Shown here: positions 26,207 through 34,504 of the stretch, in pieces
Layout: each line of letters starts with the position of its first letter
Position numbering within the stretch: the stretch's first letter is position 1
Source of the DNA: JBGAPH01 sp046349955
Lineage (GTDB): Bacteria > Planctomycetota > Planctomycetia > Pirellulales > JBGAPH01
DNA: 64,000 nt
Direction of reading: 5' to 3'
Assembly: GCA_046349955.1 (NCBI GenBank)
Contig: JAXMBI010000011.1
Location: 141,175-205,174, forward strand
Made by a program: the position numbers and the translations under genes
The notes under the pieces: model-generated
The model's database searches: none
What the model was told of the DNA's origin: nothing
The model's input: the letters and a program-made list of their open reading frames with translations, nothing else

Positions 26207-26627
26207 CACTTCGTCCTCCGTTCGCACCCGTGAGTCACGGCTTCACGTTCTGGAAGCCGAAGGCGGGTTCATGGGACGCAGGAAACAATTGCAGTCGCCG
26301 TGCCTCCGACTCGCAGGGCTTGTGGGGCTCGGGCGCAACACCGTTGCCGGCAACGAAAACGGCCTGCGAGGACCGCCGCGGGCGATTCGAGCCCCAAGAG
26401 CTTCCTTGGCTGCGAGCCATGCAAGTTGCAGGCGACACGGGAAACGCTCCTGCAATTTGCACGACGAACGACTTCGCCTAAATGTGACCAGCCGCGCCTA
26501 AGCCAGCGGCCGGTTGACACTTCCGACGCTAACGGGCCTGTTGGCGCGGCCCTTGCATTGACTCAACACGCCCGGAGATCGCTGCCTGAGCGGATTTGCA
26601 AAGAGACCTCGAGCCCAGACAATCGCC
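26207..26627. promoter_or_regulatory. Leader region of the kdp operon with an inverted repeat
   Basis: This 420-base gap separates the small minus-strand gene from the kdp genes. It should hold both promoters. An inverted repeat with 12-base arms (GCAAGTTGCAGG at 26421-26432 and CCTGCAATTTGC at 26449-26460, one mismatch) could form a stem in a kdp leader RNA or bind a regulator. No known riboswitch consensus could be matched by eye, including the c-di-AMP type often found before potassium genes. Confidence 0.35.
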
Positions 26628-26708
26628 ATGGACGCTGTCTTCTGTTTCGTGACCCTCGTGTTTTTCGCCCTGGCAATTGGCTATGCCTGGCTGTGCCGGG
26701 TGACTTAG
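26628..26708 (+). CDS. 26-residue membrane peptide upstream of kdpF
   Basis: A short frame encodes MDAVFCFVTLVFFALAIGYA plus WLCRVT, a single transmembrane helix. The position at the head of the kdp genes, 30 bases before kdpF, suggests a role with the potassium pump. Similar tiny MD-V---VTL-FF-----Y proteins occur before kdp genes in other phyla, in my recollection, usually unnamed. No strong ribosome binding site is seen. Confidence 0.55.
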   Translation: MDAVFCFVTLVFFALAIGYAWLCRVT

Positions 26709-26738
26709 CTTGCGATCCTCGAACTTGCGAACCTCGCC

Positions 26739-26828
26739 ATGAACTTCGAATCTTGGGTGGGCGGCCTGCTCACCGTGCTGCTGCTGGCCTACTTGGTCTA
26801 CGCGCTGCTCGTGCCCGAGCGGTTCTAG
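26739..26828 (+). CDS. kdpF: Potassium-transporting ATPase subunit F
   Basis: The 29-residue peptide MNFESWVGGLLTVLLLAYLV continues YALLVPERF. It is one helix with the LL-YL-YAL--PE-F ending that marks KdpF, the small lipid-like subunit that stabilises the KdpFABC complex in the membrane. It lies 25 bases before kdpA. It is too short to be called by length-based gene finding. Confidence 0.8.
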   Translation: MNFESWVGGLLTVLLLAYLVYALLVPERF

Positions 26829-26853
26829 GCTGTCTCCCCCCGAGTCTCTTTCC

Positions 26854-28584
26854 ATGACCGTCAACGGTTGGCTGCAAATCTCCCTGTTCTGCCTGGTGAT
26901 CTTGGCGATCACGCGGCCGGTGGGTGCGTACCTGTTTCGCGTTTTCGAAGGGACGCCGCCGGGGGCGAAGCTGCTCGGACCGCTCGAGCGGCTTTGCTAC
27001 GGGCTGTGCGGCGTCGACCCACGGCGGGAGCACTCCTGGTATGGCTACGCCGTGGCGCTGCTTCTGTTCAGCGCCTTGGGCGTGCTCGTGACGTATGCCT
27101 TGCAGCGCGTGCAGCACCTATTGCCGCTTAATCCGCAAGGGCTGCCGGCGGTCGGCCCTGAGCTGGCGTTCAACACGGCGGTCAGCTTCACGACGAACAC
27201 CAACTGGCAGTCGTATGCCGGCGAGTCGACGATGAGCTATCTCACGCAGATGGCCGCGCTCGCCTGGCACAACTTCACCTCGGCCGCGGCCGGCATCGGC
27301 GTCGCTCTGGCGATTGCCCGCGGGCTGACGCGGAAGCGGCCCGAGGGGCCGGCGACCGTCGGCAACTTTTGGGTCGATGTGATCCGCGCGGTGCTCTACG
27401 TGTTGCTCCCGGCGAGCCTCGTCATCGGCCTGGTGCTGGCCGGCTTAGGCGTGATTCAAACCTTGGCGCCGTACTTGGAGCTGACCACGCTCGAAGGCGC
27501 CAAGCAGACGCTGGCCCTGGGACCCGTGGCCTCGCAAGAGGTGATCAAGGAACTCGGCACCAACGGCGGCGGCTTCTTCAACGTCAACAGTGCGCACCCC
27601 TTCGAGAGTCCGTCGCCGCTGACGAACTTCCTCGAAATGGCGCTGATCTTCGCCATTCCGGCGGGGCTGACCTACACCTACGGCCGCATGGCTGGCAACC
27701 AGCGCGAAGGCTGGGCGATCTTCGCCGCCATGGCCGCGCTGTTCCTGGTCGGCGTGGGAGTAGCCTACTGGGCCGAGTCGCACCCGAACCCGGCGCTCGC
27801 CGGCATCGAGCTGAACGGCCTCAAGATCGATCAATCGACCGGCAACCTGGAAGGCAAGGAGACCCGCTTCGGCGTGGCCAATTCAGCCTTGTTTGCGACG
27901 GTCACCACGGGCGCCTCGTGCGGCGCGGTCAACTCGATGCACGACAGCTTCACGCCGCTCGGCGGGCTCGTGCCGCTCGTGAACATTTTGCTCGGCGAGG
28001 TGATCTTCGGCGGCGTCGGCGCTGGGCTCTATGGCATGCTCGTGTTCGTGATCCTGGCGGTCTTCATCGCCGGGCTCATGGTCGGCCGCACTCCTGAGTA
28101 CCTAGGCAAGAAGATCGAAGCCCGCGAAATGAAGCTCGTGATGCTCTACGTGCTGATCTTTCCGCTCTGCATTCTGGTGTTGGCCGCCTGGTCGAGCGTG
28201 GCCAGCTACGGCGTCTCGAGTTTGAACAACGCCGGGCCGCACGGGCTGACGGAGATTCTCTACGCCTACACGAGCGGCGCCGGCAACAACGGCTCGGCCT
28301 TCGCCGGGCTGAACGCCAATACGCCCTGGTGGAACGTAACCCTGGCGCTCGCCATGCTCGCCGGCCGCTTCCTCATGATCGTGCCGGTGCTGGCCTTGGC
28401 CGGGTCGATGGTCGGCAAGAAGACCGTGCCCCCGGGTCCCGGCACGTTTCCGACCGGCAGCGCGCTGTTCACTGCGTTGCTCGTGGGCGTAATCGTGATC
28501 GTGGGCGCCCTGACGTTTTTCCCGGCCCTGGCCCTGGGGCCCATCGTCGAACATTTCCTGGCCCAGGCGGGCCGCTTGTACTAA
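26854..28584 (+). CDS. kdpA: Potassium-transporting ATPase, channel subunit A
   Basis: KdpA is the potassium-selective channel-like subunit of the high-affinity KdpFABC pump. The 576-residue protein is polytopic and holds the four filter-like loops: NTAVSFTTNTNWQSYAG, ELGTNGGGFFNVNSAHPFE, TTGASCGAVNSMHD and TSGAGNNGSAFAGL. Its length fits the family (about 560-590). kdpB follows after 15 bases. Expression is normally induced by low potassium or osmotic stress through KdpDE. Confidence 0.96.
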   Translation: MTVNGWLQISLFCLVILAITRPVGAYLFRVFEGTPPGAKLLGPLERLCYGLCGVDPRREHSWYGYAVALLLFSALGVLVTYALQRVQHLLPLNPQGLPAVGPELAFNTAVSFTTNTNWQSYAGESTMSYLTQMAALAWHNFTSAAAGIGVALAIARGLTRKRPEGPATVGNFWVDVIRAVLYVLLPASLVIGLVLAGLGVIQTLAPYLELTTLEGAKQTLALGPVASQEVIKELGTNGGGFFNVNSAHPFESPSPLTNFLEMALIFAIPAGLTYTYGRMAGNQREGWAIFAAMAALFLVGVGVAYWAESHPNPALAGIELNGLKIDQSTGNLEGKETRFGVANSALFATVTTGASCGAVNSMHDSFTPLGGLVPLVNILLGEVIFGGVGAGLYGMLVFVILAVFIAGLMVGRTPEYLGKKIEAREMKLVMLYVLIFPLCILVLAAWSSVASYGVSSLNNAGPHGLTEILYAYTSGAGNNGSAFAGLNANTPWWNVTLALAMLAGRFLMIVPVLALAGSMVGKKTVPPGPGTFPTGSALFTALLVGVIVIVGALTFFPALALGPIVEHFLAQAGRLY

Positions 28585-28599
28585 CGGGAGTTTCCAGCC

Positions 28600-30648
28600 A
28601 TGGGCGGCCCCCGCGCCAAGGCGATTTCACTGTTCGATCCGAGCATCCTTCGTCGCGCTTGCTGGGACAGCTTCGTGAAGTTGCTGCCCCAGCACCAGTG
28701 GCGCAACCCGGTGATGTTCGTGGTGCTGGTCGGCAGCGCGCTGACAACCTTTGTTTTCCTGCGCGATCTGGTGTCGCCGGCGAGCGATGCCGCGCCGCTC
28801 GTGTTTACCGGCTCGGTCTGCCTCTGGCTGTGGTTCACGGTGCTGTTCGCCAACTTCGCCGAGTCGGTGGCCGAAGGCCGCGGCAAGGCCCAGGCTGACT
28901 CGTTGCGCAAGCTCCGCACCGATACGCAAGCCCGCAAGCTCGATAATGGCCGCGAGGTGGCCACTCCCGCCTCGGCGCTCCGCAAAGGCGATCTGGTGGT
29001 GGTTGAAGCCGGTCAGTTCATTCCCGGCGACGGCGAGATCACCGAAGGCATCGCCAGCGTCGATGAGTCGGCGATCACCGGCGAATCGGCGCCCGTCATT
29101 CGCGAGAGCGGCGGCGACCGTTCGGCCGTCACCGGCGGCACGCGCGTGCTCAGCGATCGCATCGTCGTGCGGATCACGTCGAATCCCGGCGAGTCGTTCC
29201 TCGACCGTATGATCGGCCTGGTGGAAGGGGCAGCGCGGCAGAAGACGCCGAACGAAATCGCCCTGCATATCCTGCTCGTTGGGCTGACGATCGTGTTCCT
29301 GCTCGCCTGCGCCACGCTCGTGCCGCTCGCGCAGTACTCGAACATTCACCTGTCGATCCCGGTGATGGTCGCGCTGCTGGTGTGTCTGATTCCCACGACG
29401 ATCGGCGGCCTGCTCTCCGCCATTGGCATCGCCGGCATGGACCGGCTGATTCGCAAGAACGTGCTCGCCACCAGCGGCCGCGCGATCGAGGCCGCCGGCG
29501 ATGTTGACGTGCTGCTCTTGGACAAGACCGGCACGATCACGCTCGGCAACCGCATGGCGACCGCCTTCTGGCCGGCCCCCAAGGTCCGAGCCGAAGAACT
29601 GGCTGAAGCGGCCTTTCTCGGCAGTCAGGCCGATGAAACGCCCGAGGGACGCTCGATCGTGGCGCTCGTGCGCGAACAGTACCCACAGCAGGCACTGGCC
29701 AATCCGCGCGAGGCGGCCTTCATCCCATTCAGCGCCAACACGCGGATGAGCGGCTGCGACCTCGACGGCCAGGCGATCCGCAAGGGCGCCTCCGACGCGG
29801 TCCGCGGTTTCGCCAGTGGACTGGGCGGCGCGTTCCCGGAGGAACTCACCCAGGTCGCCGCCCGCATTGGCGACGCCGGCGGCACGCCGCTCGCGGTGGC
29901 CAACGGCCCGCGCGTGCTGGGCATCATCGAACTCAAGGACGTGGTCAAGCTCGGCATGACCGAACGCTTCGACCGCTTCCGCGCCATGGGCATTCGCACC
30001 GTGATGATCACGGGCGACAACCCGCGCACCGCCGCGGCGATCGCCCGCGAGGCCGGCGTCGACGACTATTTGGCCGAGGCGACGCCGGAGACCAAGATGC
30101 GGCTGATCCGCGAGGAGCAGCAGCGCGGCAAGCTGGTGGCCATGACTGGCGACGGCACCAACGACGCCCCGGCGCTTGCCCAGGCCGATGTCGGCATGGC
30201 CATGAACACCGGCACGCAGGCCGCCAAAGAGGCCGGCAACATGATCGACCTCGACTCCGATCCCACCAAATTGCTCGAGGTGGTGGAGATCGGCAAACAG
30301 TTGCTGATGACCCGCGGCGCGCTGACCACGTTTTCGATCGCCAACGACGTGGCCAAATACTTTGCCATCCTGCCGGCCCTGTTCATGGGCGTGTTCCCCG
30401 AAATCGCGCCGCTGAACGTGATGAGCCTGGCGTCGCCGCAGAGCGCGATCCTGTCGGCGGTGATCTTCAACGCGCTGATCATCATCGCGCTCATTCCCCT
30501 GGCGCTCCGCGGCGTGCGCTATCGGCCCGTAGGCGCTGCGGCGCTGCTCGCGAGGTCGCTGGCCATCTATGGCTTGGGGGGCGTGGCAGCGCCGTTCGTG
30601 GGCATCAAACTGATCGACCTGGGGCTCGTCGCCCTGCGGCTCGTGTAG
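28600..30648 (+). CDS. kdpB: Potassium-transporting ATPase, ATP-binding subunit B
   Basis: KdpB is the P-type ATPase motor of the pump. The 682-residue protein has the actuator SAITGESAPV, the phosphorylated aspartate in LLLDKTGTITLGN (D308), and the hinge MTGDGTNDAPALAQADVGMA. The membrane segments around PVMVALLVCLIPTTIGGLLS are as expected. A conserved ribosome site precedes the ATG at 28600. The gap to kdpC, 189 bases, is longer than elsewhere in the operon and holds two hairpins. Confidence 0.97.
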   Translation: MGGPRAKAISLFDPSILRRACWDSFVKLLPQHQWRNPVMFVVLVGSALTTFVFLRDLVSPASDAAPLVFTGSVCLWLWFTVLFANFAESVAEGRGKAQADSLRKLRTDTQARKLDNGREVATPASALRKGDLVVVEAGQFIPGDGEITEGIASVDESAITGESAPVIRESGGDRSAVTGGTRVLSDRIVVRITSNPGESFLDRMIGLVEGAARQKTPNEIALHILLVGLTIVFLLACATLVPLAQYSNIHLSIPVMVALLVCLIPTTIGGLLSAIGIAGMDRLIRKNVLATSGRAIEAAGDVDVLLLDKTGTITLGNRMATAFWPAPKVRAEELAEAAFLGSQADETPEGRSIVALVREQYPQQALANPREAAFIPFSANTRMSGCDLDGQAIRKGASDAVRGFASGLGGAFPEELTQVAARIGDAGGTPLAVANGPRVLGIIELKDVVKLGMTERFDRFRAMGIRTVMITGDNPRTAAAIAREAGVDDYLAEATPETKMRLIREEQQRGKLVAMTGDGTNDAPALAQADVGMAMNTGTQAAKEAGNMIDLDSDPTKLLEVVEIGKQLLMTRGALTTFSIANDVAKYFAILPALFMGVFPEIAPLNVMSLASPQSAILSAVIFNALIIIALIPLALRGVRYRPVGAAALLARSLAIYGLGGVAAPFVGIKLIDLGLVALRLV

Positions 30649-30700
30649 AAGGGCCACTAGAGAAGTTTTCTACCGCCTTTTTCGCCACAACGATCTTTCC

Positions 30701-30721
30701 CCCCCGGCGACTCGCCGGGGG
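30701..30721. repeat. Palindrome between kdpB and kdpC
   Basis: CCCCCGGCGA-C-TCGCCGGGGG is a perfect 10-base-arm palindrome with a single central base. The same sequence with G in the centre occurs after queG at 46362-46381, so it is a dispersed element rather than a local accident. In RNA it would form a tight stem inside the kdp transcript and could protect or attenuate the message. Confidence 0.6.
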
Positions 30722-30749
30722 CTAATTAGTTCGTTCCCCTGCTCCTTAG

Positions 30750-30770
30750 CCCCCCGTCAATGACGGGGGG
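30750..30770. repeat. Second hairpin between kdpB and kdpC
   Basis: CCCCCCGTCA-A-TGACGGGGGG is another perfect palindrome with 10-base arms, 28 bases after the first. Together with the first it gives tandem stable stems between kdpB and kdpC. There is no run of T after it, so a simple intrinsic terminator is unlikely. Confidence 0.6.
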
Positions 30771-30837
30771 GAAATCCACCGTATCGTCGCCGAATAGGGC
30801 CCAACGGGCGAATGAAGCGATCCAATAGGAGAACAAA

Positions 30838-31431
30838 GTGATCACCGAATTCTGGATCGCCCTGCGGGCCACCGTGTTGACGCTCGTCGTCACTGGGCTC
30901 GCCTACCCGCTCGTGATGACGGGATTCGCGCAGACGCTCTTTCCTCACGCGGCCCGTGGCAGCCTGGCGACCGACGCCGCCGGCAAAGTCGTCGGGTCGG
31001 AGCTGATCGGCCAAGCCTTCACACGGACTGAGTACTTCCAGCCGCGGCCCTCGGCGGCCGGCGCCGGCTACGACGCCGCGGCTTCGTCGGGCTCGAACTT
31101 GGGCCCGACATCGCAAAAGCTGCACGATCGCGTCCGCGCTGATCTCGAACGGCTGCAGCGGGAAAACTCGAGTGCCGTGGGCCCCGTGCCGGCGGAACTG
31201 GTCACGGCCTCGGCGAGCGGACTCGACCCGCATATTTCGCCCGCCGGCGCGATTTGGCAAGCGCCGCGCATTGCCGCGGCCCGCGGAGTGCGCGACGAGC
31301 GCGTGCTAAGCTTGATCGCCGAGCAAACCGAAGGGCGCACGTTCGGCTTGTTGGGCGAGCCGCGAGTCAACGTACTGCTCTTGAACCTCGAACTCGATCG
31401 GCGCTTCCCGCTGCGGTCTCCCTCTCCATGA
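30838..31431 (+). CDS. kdpC: Potassium-transporting ATPase, subunit C
   Basis: KdpC is the single-helix subunit that raises the ATP affinity of KdpB. The 197-residue product has the N-terminal helix (ALRATVLTLVVTGLAYPLVM), GSELIGQAF, YFQPRPSAAG, GSNLGPTS and VTASASGLDPHISPAGA, all family hallmarks. It starts with GTG at 30838, with GGAG 8 bases upstream. Its stop overlaps the kdpD start (ATGA at 31428-31431). Confidence 0.95.
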   Translation: MITEFWIALRATVLTLVVTGLAYPLVMTGFAQTLFPHAARGSLATDAAGKVVGSELIGQAFTRTEYFQPRPSAAGAGYDAAASSGSNLGPTSQKLHDRVRADLERLQRENSSAVGPVPAELVTASASGLDPHISPAGAIWQAPRIAAARGVRDERVLSLIAEQTEGRTFGLLGEPRVNVLLLNLELDRRFPLRSPSP

Positions 31432-32576
31432 GCACGCACTCGCCGCGCCGCCCTCAAGACTTTCTCGAGCTCGTCGAACGCGGCAAGCGCGGGCGGCTGA
31501 AGCTCTACATTGGCTTCGCGGCCGGCGTCGGCAAGACCTATCGCATGCTCGAAGAGGCCCACGCGCTCAAGAAGCGCGGCGTCGACGTCGTGGTTGGCTT
31601 CGTCGAAACCCACGGCCGCGCCGAAACCGCGGCCCTGCTCGAGGGGCTCGAGATCGTGCCGCGGCGCGGCGTCACCTACCGCGGGTTGTCGGTCGACGAG
31701 ATGGACGTCGACGCCATTCTCGCCCGGCGTCCCGAGATCGTCGTCGTCGACGAGCTGCCTCACACGAACGCTCCCGGCAGCCGCCACGGCAAACGCTGGG
31801 AGGATGTGCAGGAAATCCTCGAAGCTGGCATCAACGTGATCGGCGCCCTCAACATTCAGCATCTCGAAAGCCTGAAGGATTTGGTCGAGCGGGTGACCGA
31901 GGTCAAGATTCGCGAAACCGTGCCTGACACGCTGCTCCGGCAGGCCGATCAAGTGGTGAACCTCGACCTGGCGATCGAGGATCTGCTCGACCGCCTCAAG
32001 AGCGGGCGGATCTATGCGGCCGAGAAGGTTCCCTCGGCGCTCACGAACTTCTTTCAGCCCGACAACCTGTCGGCCCTCCGGGAGCTCGCGCTCCGCGAAG
32101 TGGCCGAAAGCGTCGATCGCACGGCCGGCCAGAGTCCGGCCCGCACGCGTGAGCCGAGCTTGCAGCCTTCGCGGGTGATGGTCTGCATGGCCTCGAACTC
32201 GCCGCGGGCCGAGGCTCTGCTGCGCCGCGGCTCGCGGCTGGCGGGCAGGCTCAACACCGATTGGTTCGCCGTGTATGTGGAGACACCTCAAGAAGGGCCC
32301 ACGCGGATCGACGCCGAAGCCCAGCGCCGCCTGCTGGCCGCCATTCAGAAGGCCAAGGAGTTGGGCGCCGAGGTGGTGCGGCTGCGCGCGGTCGATCCGG
32401 TGGCGGCTCTGCTCGACTTTGCCCGCTCCCACGCCGTGGGGCACCTGGTGATCGGCCGCTCGACCGCCCCTTGGTGGCGAAGGCTTTTGGGCGGCACCGT
32501 GATGGAGCGGCTCGTGCGCGAGGCCAACGACTGCGATGTCCACATCGTGGCCCTCGAGCGGGAGGAGCACGCATGA
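31428..32576 (+). CDS. kdpD: Short KdpD: sensor ATPase domain plus Usp domain only
   Basis: The 382-residue protein matches only the cytoplasmic N-terminal half of KdpD. It has the KdpD domain with Walker A GFAAGVGKT (29-37), GFVETHGRAET and IVVVDELPHTNAPGSRH, then a universal-stress-protein-like domain (about 245-380). The four membrane helices, GAF region and kinase core of full KdpD are absent. Short KdpD proteins of this form are known, for example in Anabaena. Here the missing kinase is the next gene, which overlaps by ATGA, so the two probably act together in sensing potassium or turgor. Confidence 0.9.
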   Translation: MSTHSPRRPQDFLELVERGKRGRLKLYIGFAAGVGKTYRMLEEAHALKKRGVDVVVGFVETHGRAETAALLEGLEIVPRRGVTYRGLSVDEMDVDAILARRPEIVVVDELPHTNAPGSRHGKRWEDVQEILEAGINVIGALNIQHLESLKDLVERVTEVKIRETVPDTLLRQADQVVNLDLAIEDLLDRLKSGRIYAAEKVPSALTNFFQPDNLSALRELALREVAESVDRTAGQSPARTREPSLQPSRVMVCMASNSPRAEALLRRGSRLAGRLNTDWFAVYVETPQEGPTRIDAEAQRRLLAAIQKAKELGAEVVRLRAVDPVAALLDFARSHAVGHLVIGRSTAPWWRRLLGGTVMERLVREANDCDVHIVALEREEHA

Positions 32577-34396
32577 ACCTGGGCCGCAAGCTCTGGCTCG
32601 CGCAGCTTCCGGTGGCCGTGGCCGTAGTCGTGCTCGGCGTCGTCGGCGTGGGTTCGCTCCGCACCGTCGACGACGCGGCCCAAGGCATTCTCCGCGACAA
32701 CTACGGGAGCGTGCTGGCGGCGCAGCGAATGAAGGAGTCGATCGAACGCATCGACAGTGCGGCCCTCTTCTACGTGGCGGAGCAGCCGCAACGCGCCGCG
32801 CAGCAAATTGCCGAGCAGCGGTCGGTCTTCGAACGCGAACTGCTGGCCGCCGAGGACAACATCACCGAGCCCGGCGAGCAACTAGCGCTCGAGCAGTTGC
32901 GCAAGGCCTGGAGCGCCTACCAGGCCGAACTGCAGCGGTACATGGGCCGGTCAATCGCCGAGCAGCGTAGCGAATACTTTTCCGCACTCGAACCAAAGTT
33001 CGGCGCGGTCAAGAAGGCGGCCGACGAAATCCTGGGAATCAACCAGGACGCCATGCTGCGCAAGAGCAACCGGGCGCTGCGCACTGCCCGCACGGCAACC
33101 GCGTTCCTCATTGGCGCGGCGGGAACCGCGTTCGTGGTCGGTTGGTTCACCTCGAGCCTGCTCACGCGCCGGATCTTGCGACCCCTTTCGGCGCTCGCGC
33201 AAGCCGTCGAAGGGCTGAGCGCCGGCGACTTTCAGGCCCGCGCTGCGGCCGAAAGCCAAGACGAAATCGGCCAGCTTGCCCGCCAATTCAACGCTATGGC
33301 CGACCACTTGGCCGAGTATCGCAGCAGCTCGCTGGGGGAACTGCTGCTTGCCCAGCAGTCGTCGCGTTCGGCGATCGACAGCTTGAGCGATCCGGTGTTC
33401 GTCTTCGCGGCCGACGGCGCGTTGCTCGACGCCAACTCGGCCGCCGGCGAGTTGCTCGGCGCCGGCCGCGGCCGGCAGCCGGCCGACTTGCTCCCCACGG
33501 CCGAGCCGGCGCTGCGGGGTGCGCTCGACGCTGCGCGGGCACACGTGCTGCACGGCCGCGGGCCGCTTGGACCCCAAGGCTTCGAAGACGCCTTCGCCGT
33601 CGGCGGCGACTCGACGCAGCGCTGGTTTCTGCTCCGCGCAGCGCCCGTTTACGAGGAGCAAGGCCGCATCGGCGGCGCCACCGTGGTGCTGCAAGACGTC
33701 ACGCGGCTGCGGCGCTTCGACGAGCTCAAGGACGATCTCGTGGCCACCGTGGCCCACGAGTTCCGCACTCCCCTCACCTCGCTGCGGATGGCGATCCATC
33801 TCTGCCTAGAACAGGTAGCCGGGCCCTTGAGCGAGAAGCAGGCAGACTTGCTCTACGCCGCGCGGCAGGACTGCGAGCGCTTGCAGGCCACGGTCGACGA
33901 GCTGCTCGACTTGGCGCGCATCCAGTCGGGCCGCGTGCAATTGGCGCTCGAGCCGCTCGAGATCGCCTCCCTGTTCGCCCGCACGTTGCCCCCCTTTCGC
34001 ACCGCGGCCGAAGACAAACAGATCGATCTCGTGGCGCCGGAGGACTCGGCGAATCTCGCCGCGCTGGCCGATCCGCCGCGGGTGCAGCTCGTGCTCTCGA
34101 ACCTGCTTTCGAACGCCGTGCGTCACACGCCCACGGGCGGCCGAATCGAACTGCTCGCCCAGCGGCGGGGAGACTTTGTGTGGCTGGGCGTCCGCGATTC
34201 GGGGTCGGGAGTCGCGGCGGAGCATCAGGCGGCTGTTTTCGGCAAGTTTTACCGCGTGCCTGGGGCGGCCGCCGGCGGCGCGGGCCTGGGACTCTCGCTC
34301 GCGAAAGAAATCGTCGAGGCTCACGGGGGCCAAATCGGCGTCGAAAGCGAGCCCGGCCAGGGCAGCCTCTTCTGGTTCACGCTGCCGGCGAGCTAG
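32573..34396 (+). CDS. Membrane sensor histidine kinase (HAMP-PAS-HisKA-HATPase)
   Basis: The 607-residue kinase has a membrane helix at about 8-28, an extracytoplasmic helical region of about 150 residues, and a second helix near 180-200. A HAMP domain follows (LLTRRILRPLSALAQAVEGLSAGDF), then a PAS-like domain (SLSDPVFVFAADGALLDANSAAGELL). The phosphoacceptor H395 lies in TVAHEFRTPLTSLRM. The ATP-binding domain shows NLLSNAVRHTP (N box), VRDSGSGV (G1) and GGAGLGLSLAKEIVEAHGG (G2). It overlaps the short kdpD by ATGA and probably supplies the kinase activity for it. No response regulator (KdpE) adjoins. Confidence 0.88.
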   Translation: MNLGRKLWLAQLPVAVAVVVLGVVGVGSLRTVDDAAQGILRDNYGSVLAAQRMKESIERIDSAALFYVAEQPQRAAQQIAEQRSVFERELLAAEDNITEPGEQLALEQLRKAWSAYQAELQRYMGRSIAEQRSEYFSALEPKFGAVKKAADEILGINQDAMLRKSNRALRTARTATAFLIGAAGTAFVVGWFTSSLLTRRILRPLSALAQAVEGLSAGDFQARAAAESQDEIGQLARQFNAMADHLAEYRSSSLGELLLAQQSSRSAIDSLSDPVFVFAADGALLDANSAAGELLGAGRGRQPADLLPTAEPALRGALDAARAHVLHGRGPLGPQGFEDAFAVGGDSTQRWFLLRAAPVYEEQGRIGGATVVLQDVTRLRRFDELKDDLVATVAHEFRTPLTSLRMAIHLCLEQVAGPLSEKQADLLYAARQDCERLQATVDELLDLARIQSGRVQLALEPLEIASLFARTLPPFRTAAEDKQIDLVAPEDSANLAALADPPRVQLVLSNLLSNAVRHTPTGGRIELLAQRRGDFVWLGVRDSGSGVAAEHQAAVFGKFYRVPGAAAGGAGLGLSLAKEIVEAHGGQIGVESEPGQGSLFWFTLPAS

Positions 34397-34504
34397 AACT
34401 TGTTCTCACCGCGGCTGGGCTCGAGCTTACGGCGGGAAACGCGGCCGATTAGGATGACGGGCCGGGCAGTAAATCGACCCGTTGCTCGAACGCGAGGTGG
34501 TGTC

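Noticed and set aside
26207..26627. c-di-AMP (ydaO-type) riboswitch before kdp
   Set aside because: Such elements often precede potassium genes, but no match to the consensus core could be made by eye; only a short inverted repeat is supported.
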